Below, one piece after another: positions 62,210 through 64,000 of a stretch of DNA of 64,000 nucleotides. Each line of letters begins with the position of its first letter. The stretch's first letter is position 1. The stretch lies in assembly GCF_014191355.1 (NCBI RefSeq), contig NZ_JACHWM010000016.1:1-64000 (forward strand), written 5' to 3'. The notes below the pieces were generated by a model that had not been told where the DNA came from, did no database searches, and saw only the letters and a list, made by a program, of their open reading frames with translations. Source of the DNA: Methylobacterium sp. R2-1 (GTDB lineage: Bacteria > Pseudomonadota > Alphaproteobacteria > Rhizobiales > Beijerinckiaceae). The translations under genes and the position numbers were made by a program.

Positions 62210-63155
62210 ACGGCGCTGACGCAACGACACCGTCCACCCAGTCGCGCAGCAGCAGGTGGGCGATGGCGGTGGCCGGCGGCACGGTCAGGCCCTCCGGGTG
62301 GTTGCCCGCGATCATCCGCATCACCTCGGAGCGCGTGAACCAGCGCGCATCCTCCAGCTCGTCCGGATCGATCCGGACCGCGTCCGTGAGCCCCTCCGCC
62401 ACGCAGCCGATCATCAGCGAGGCCGGAAAGGGCCAGGGCTGAGAGGCGTGATAGGCAACCGCGCCGACCGCGACGCCGGTCTCCTCACAGGTCTCGCGGC
62501 GCACCGCGTCCTCGACCGTCTCGCCAGGCTCGATGAAACCGGCGAGGCAGGAATACATCCCCGGCTTGAAATGCGGGCCGCGCCCGAGCAGGCAGGCGTC
62601 GCCCCGCCGTACCAGCATGATCGCCACCGGATCGGTGCGCGGGAAGTGGTGCAGCCCGCAACTCGCGCATTCCCGTCGAAAGCCCCCGGCGGTGATGGCG
62701 GTCGGGCTGCCGCAATTGGCACAGAAGCCGTGACGCGCGTGCCACGCCAGCAGCGACTTGGCGGTGGCGATCAGCCCCTGCTCCTCTCGGGCGACGGCGC
62801 CCTCGGCGGCGAGCGCCCGCAGGTCGAGGGCCCGGTAGTCGGGCGCCGGGAACAGGGAGGCGGCCTCCTCCGAAACCGTGCCGGCAAAGACCGGCCGCCC
62901 CTCGGCCCGGCCGAGGAAGATCTCGACGGCGGGCTCGCCCGCCCGCTTCGCTTCGTCCGGTCCGAGCAGGGCCGTCCCGGCCTCCGCCGGGGCAGTGCGC
63001 AGGATCACCACCTCGCCCGCCATCAGCACGAGGCGAGCATCAGGTCCGGCCCCAGCGAGGGAGGGCGCCGGGCCGGACTCGGCGGAGTGGCGCACGAGGC
63101 GGCTCGCGGCGTAGGCGAGCGCATCCCGGCCGGTGATGTCGGGCGAGCCGGTCAT
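62202..63155 (-). CDS. nudC: NADH pyrophosphatase / RNA deNADding Nudix hydrolase
   Basis: A 317-aa NudC. The zinc ribbon CANCGSPTAITAG then RRECASCGLHHFPRTDP gives the four cysteines, and the Nudix box is GFIEPGETVEDAVRRE then TCEETGV with all catalytic glutamates. NudC cleaves NAD(H) to NMN(H) and AMP and removes NAD caps from RNA (family knowledge). The ATG at 63153-63155 is 10 bp after the HIT gene stop, so the two are cotranscribed; the longer frame overlaps the HIT gene. Confidence 0.94.
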   Translation of the reverse strand: MTGSPDITGRDALAYAASRLVRHSAESGPAPSLAGAGPDARLVLMAGEVVILRTAPAEAGTALLGPDEAKRAGEPAVEIFLGRAEGRPVFAGTVSEEAASLFPAPDYRALDLRALAAEGAVAREEQGLIATAKSLLAWHARHGFCANCGSPTAITAGGFRRECASCGLHHFPRTDPVAIMLVRRGDACLLGRGPHFKPGMYSCLAGFIEPGETVEDAVRRETCEETGVAVGAVAYHASQPWPFPASLMIGCVAEGLTDAVRIDPDELEDARWFTRSEVMRMIAGNHPEGLTVPPATAIAHLLLRDWVDGVVASAPCP

Positions 63156-63165
63156 GGCAGGCGCC

Positions 63166-63582
63166 TCACGCGGCCACGAACAGGGCGGCGGCCCGTTCGA
63201 GCAGGGCGGCACGGGCGTGCGGCGGATAGGGCTTTTTCTCGCCGACGCCCCAGACCGGTCCGGGCCAGGCGGGGTCGGAGCGGAAGCGGGCCACGACGTG
63301 GATGTGAAGCTGCGGCACCACGTTGCCGAGAGCCGCGACGTTCACCTTGTCCGGTCGGGCGAGCGCCTGCACGACCCCCACCGTCAGGCGGATTTCCTCG
63401 AAGGCGATCGCCGCATCCTCCGATGTGAGGTCGGTGAGTTCGCTCAGGGCCGGCCGCCGCGGTACGAGGATCAGCCAGGGAAAGCGCGCATCGTCCATCA
63501 GCAGGACGGAGCAGAGGGCGAGATCGCCCACGGGGTGGGTGTCGGCGGCGAGCCGCGGATCGAGGGAGAAGGCGTCGGTCAT
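63166..63582 (-). CDS. HIT family nucleotide-binding protein
   Basis: A 138-aa histidine-triad protein. The triad is HIHVVARF with the preceding VVPQLHIH block, here PQLHIHVVA; LMDDARFPWLILVPRR is the N-terminal part. HIT proteins hydrolyse nucleotide phosphoramidates or dinucleotides. It is the first gene of a HIT-nudC pair, both acting on adenine dinucleotides. The divergent partner starts at about 63732. Confidence 0.9.
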   Translation of the reverse strand: MTDAFSLDPRLAADTHPVGDLALCSVLLMDDARFPWLILVPRRPALSELTDLTSEDAAIAFEEIRLTVGVVQALARPDKVNVAALGNVVPQLHIHVVARFRSDPAWPGPVWGVGEKKPYPPHARAALLERAAALFVAA

Positions 63583-63641
63583 GCCGGGGATCTAGAGCAC
63601 CGGTCCGAAAAGTGGTGGCCGGCTTGCGGCTTGCAGGGCGG

Positions 63642-63683
63642 ATACGACCGCTCGAAGATCGGTCGTATGAATTCAAGATCGGT
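63642..63683. promoter_or_regulatory. Inverted and direct repeats in a divergent promoter region
   Basis: ATACGACC (63642-63649) is mirrored by GGTCGTAT (63661-63668), and AAGATCGGT occurs twice (63655-63663 and 63675-63683, 20 bp apart). They lie between the HIT gene and the partial gene on the other strand, a good place for an operator. Confidence 0.4.
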
Positions 63684-63731
63684 TAACCATGTTCAGGCAC
63701 GCAAGGGGCAGCGATCGAGATTCGGCGCGCG

Positions 63732-64000
63732 GTGGGCCGCGTCGGGATCGCCGTGGATGACGCGATGACGGGCGGCGCGGAAGGAAGCGGAAACGCGGTC
63801 GTCGCCATCGTGGCGGCGCGAACTCCGGCCCCGCTCGTTCTTGCCCTGCGTGGCCAATCCTTCAGCGCCTGCATCGTCGCCCTCTCGGGGCGCGTCGTCG
63901 AGGATCTCGTCGCCGAGGCGCCTGCCGTCATCGTGGTCGAAGCCGAGCCGGAGCGCTTCGACGCCCCGGCCCTGATCCGCGCCCTGCGGGAGCAGGACAG
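63732..64000 (+). CDS. Unidentified gene, 5' fragment (runs off window)
   Basis: From a GTG at 63732 the frame is open to the window edge (about 89 codons): GRVGIAVDDAMTGGAEGSGN, then VVAIVAARTPAPLVLALRGQ and VVVEAEPERFDAPALIRALR. An ATG at 63765 is an alternative start. The alternation of beta strands and helices would fit an alpha/beta domain such as a receiver-like or flavodoxin-like fold, but no family is recognised. The start is uncertain since no clear ribosome binding site precedes it. Confidence 0.5.
   Translation, partial: MGRVGIAVDDAMTGGAEGSGNAVVAIVAARTPAPLVLALRGQSFSACIVALSGRVVEDLVAEAPAVIVVEAEPERFDAPALIRALREQD

Noticed and set aside
63590..63640. Short 'agagcaccggtccgaaaagtggt' segment resembling a Rhizobiales repeat
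   Set aside because: Only one partial unit without an inverted partner; too weak to list as an element.

Overview
The window is GC-rich, densely coded alphaproteobacterial chromosome. The gene set points to Rhizobiales, most likely Methylobacteriaceae (Methylobacterium/Methylorubrum): an fdsGBAD-type NAD-dependent formate dehydrogenase operon like FDH2 of methylotrophs, alphaproteobacterial-type AddAB, a fused TsaE/phosphotransferase, a DivL-type cell-cycle kinase, an ornithine-lipid acyltransferase, an Omp31-like porin and a zinc-less AccD. The genus is inferred from content and synteny, not from a database match. I see no phage, plasmid, IS element, CRISPR array or tRNA/rRNA gene. Most of the window is core chromosome with small islands of decayed genes and palindromic repeats.

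Layout. 0-7.7 kb, mostly minus strand: the 5' end of tuf, an S4 RNA-binding protein, a SUV3-like helicase with a long disordered tail, two secreted proteins, glucokinase and trehalose-phosphatase. 7.7-10 kb, plus strand: a DUF427 protein, a serine beta-lactamase-like hydrolase and a decayed BCCT-transporter remnant. 10.2-16.6 kb: the fdsG-fdsB-fdsA-(palindromic repeat)-fdsD formate dehydrogenase operon followed by a LysR regulator. 16.7-22.2 kb, minus strand: obgE, a GNAT pair, rpmA-rplU with a clear promoter, and a HerA-like ATPase. 22.4-30.5 kb: an ornithine-lipid acyltransferase, an MFS permease, a 42-aa protein with a duplicated motif, a patatin lipoprotein, and a plus-strand run ending in a lipid kinase-like protein overlapping a metallophosphoesterase. 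30.5-42.1 kb, minus strand: a DUF3311/SSS symporter pair, a hybrid histidine kinase, a TerB-like protein, a MurU-like nucleotidyltransferase with TsaE-AmgK, divL and ahcY. 42.3-48.4 kb: a frameshifted secreted protein, an acyl-CoA synthetase, a nitroreductase, an enoyl-CoA hydratase-like protein, an EEP-family phosphodiesterase and cardiolipin synthase. 48.6-64 kb: addB-addA, a soluble sugar dehydrogenase, trxA, an Omp31-like porin, then trpA-accD-folC, nudC and a HIT protein, and the start of an unidentified gene.

How the genes work together. FdsGBA(D) oxidises formate to CO2 and reduces NAD+, the last step of one-carbon dissimilation; the adjacent LysR protein is the obvious regulator. The MurU-like and AmgK-like proteins are consistent with cell-wall sugar recycling (MurNAc to UDP-MurNAc). 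DivL is a cell-polarity pseudo-kinase. AhcY clears S-adenosylhomocysteine and has a strong palindromic operator upstream. AddAB repairs double-strand breaks. Regulatory DNA of note includes mutually exclusive hairpins upstream of trxA, paired direct repeats upstream of fdsG, and several clear intrinsic terminators.
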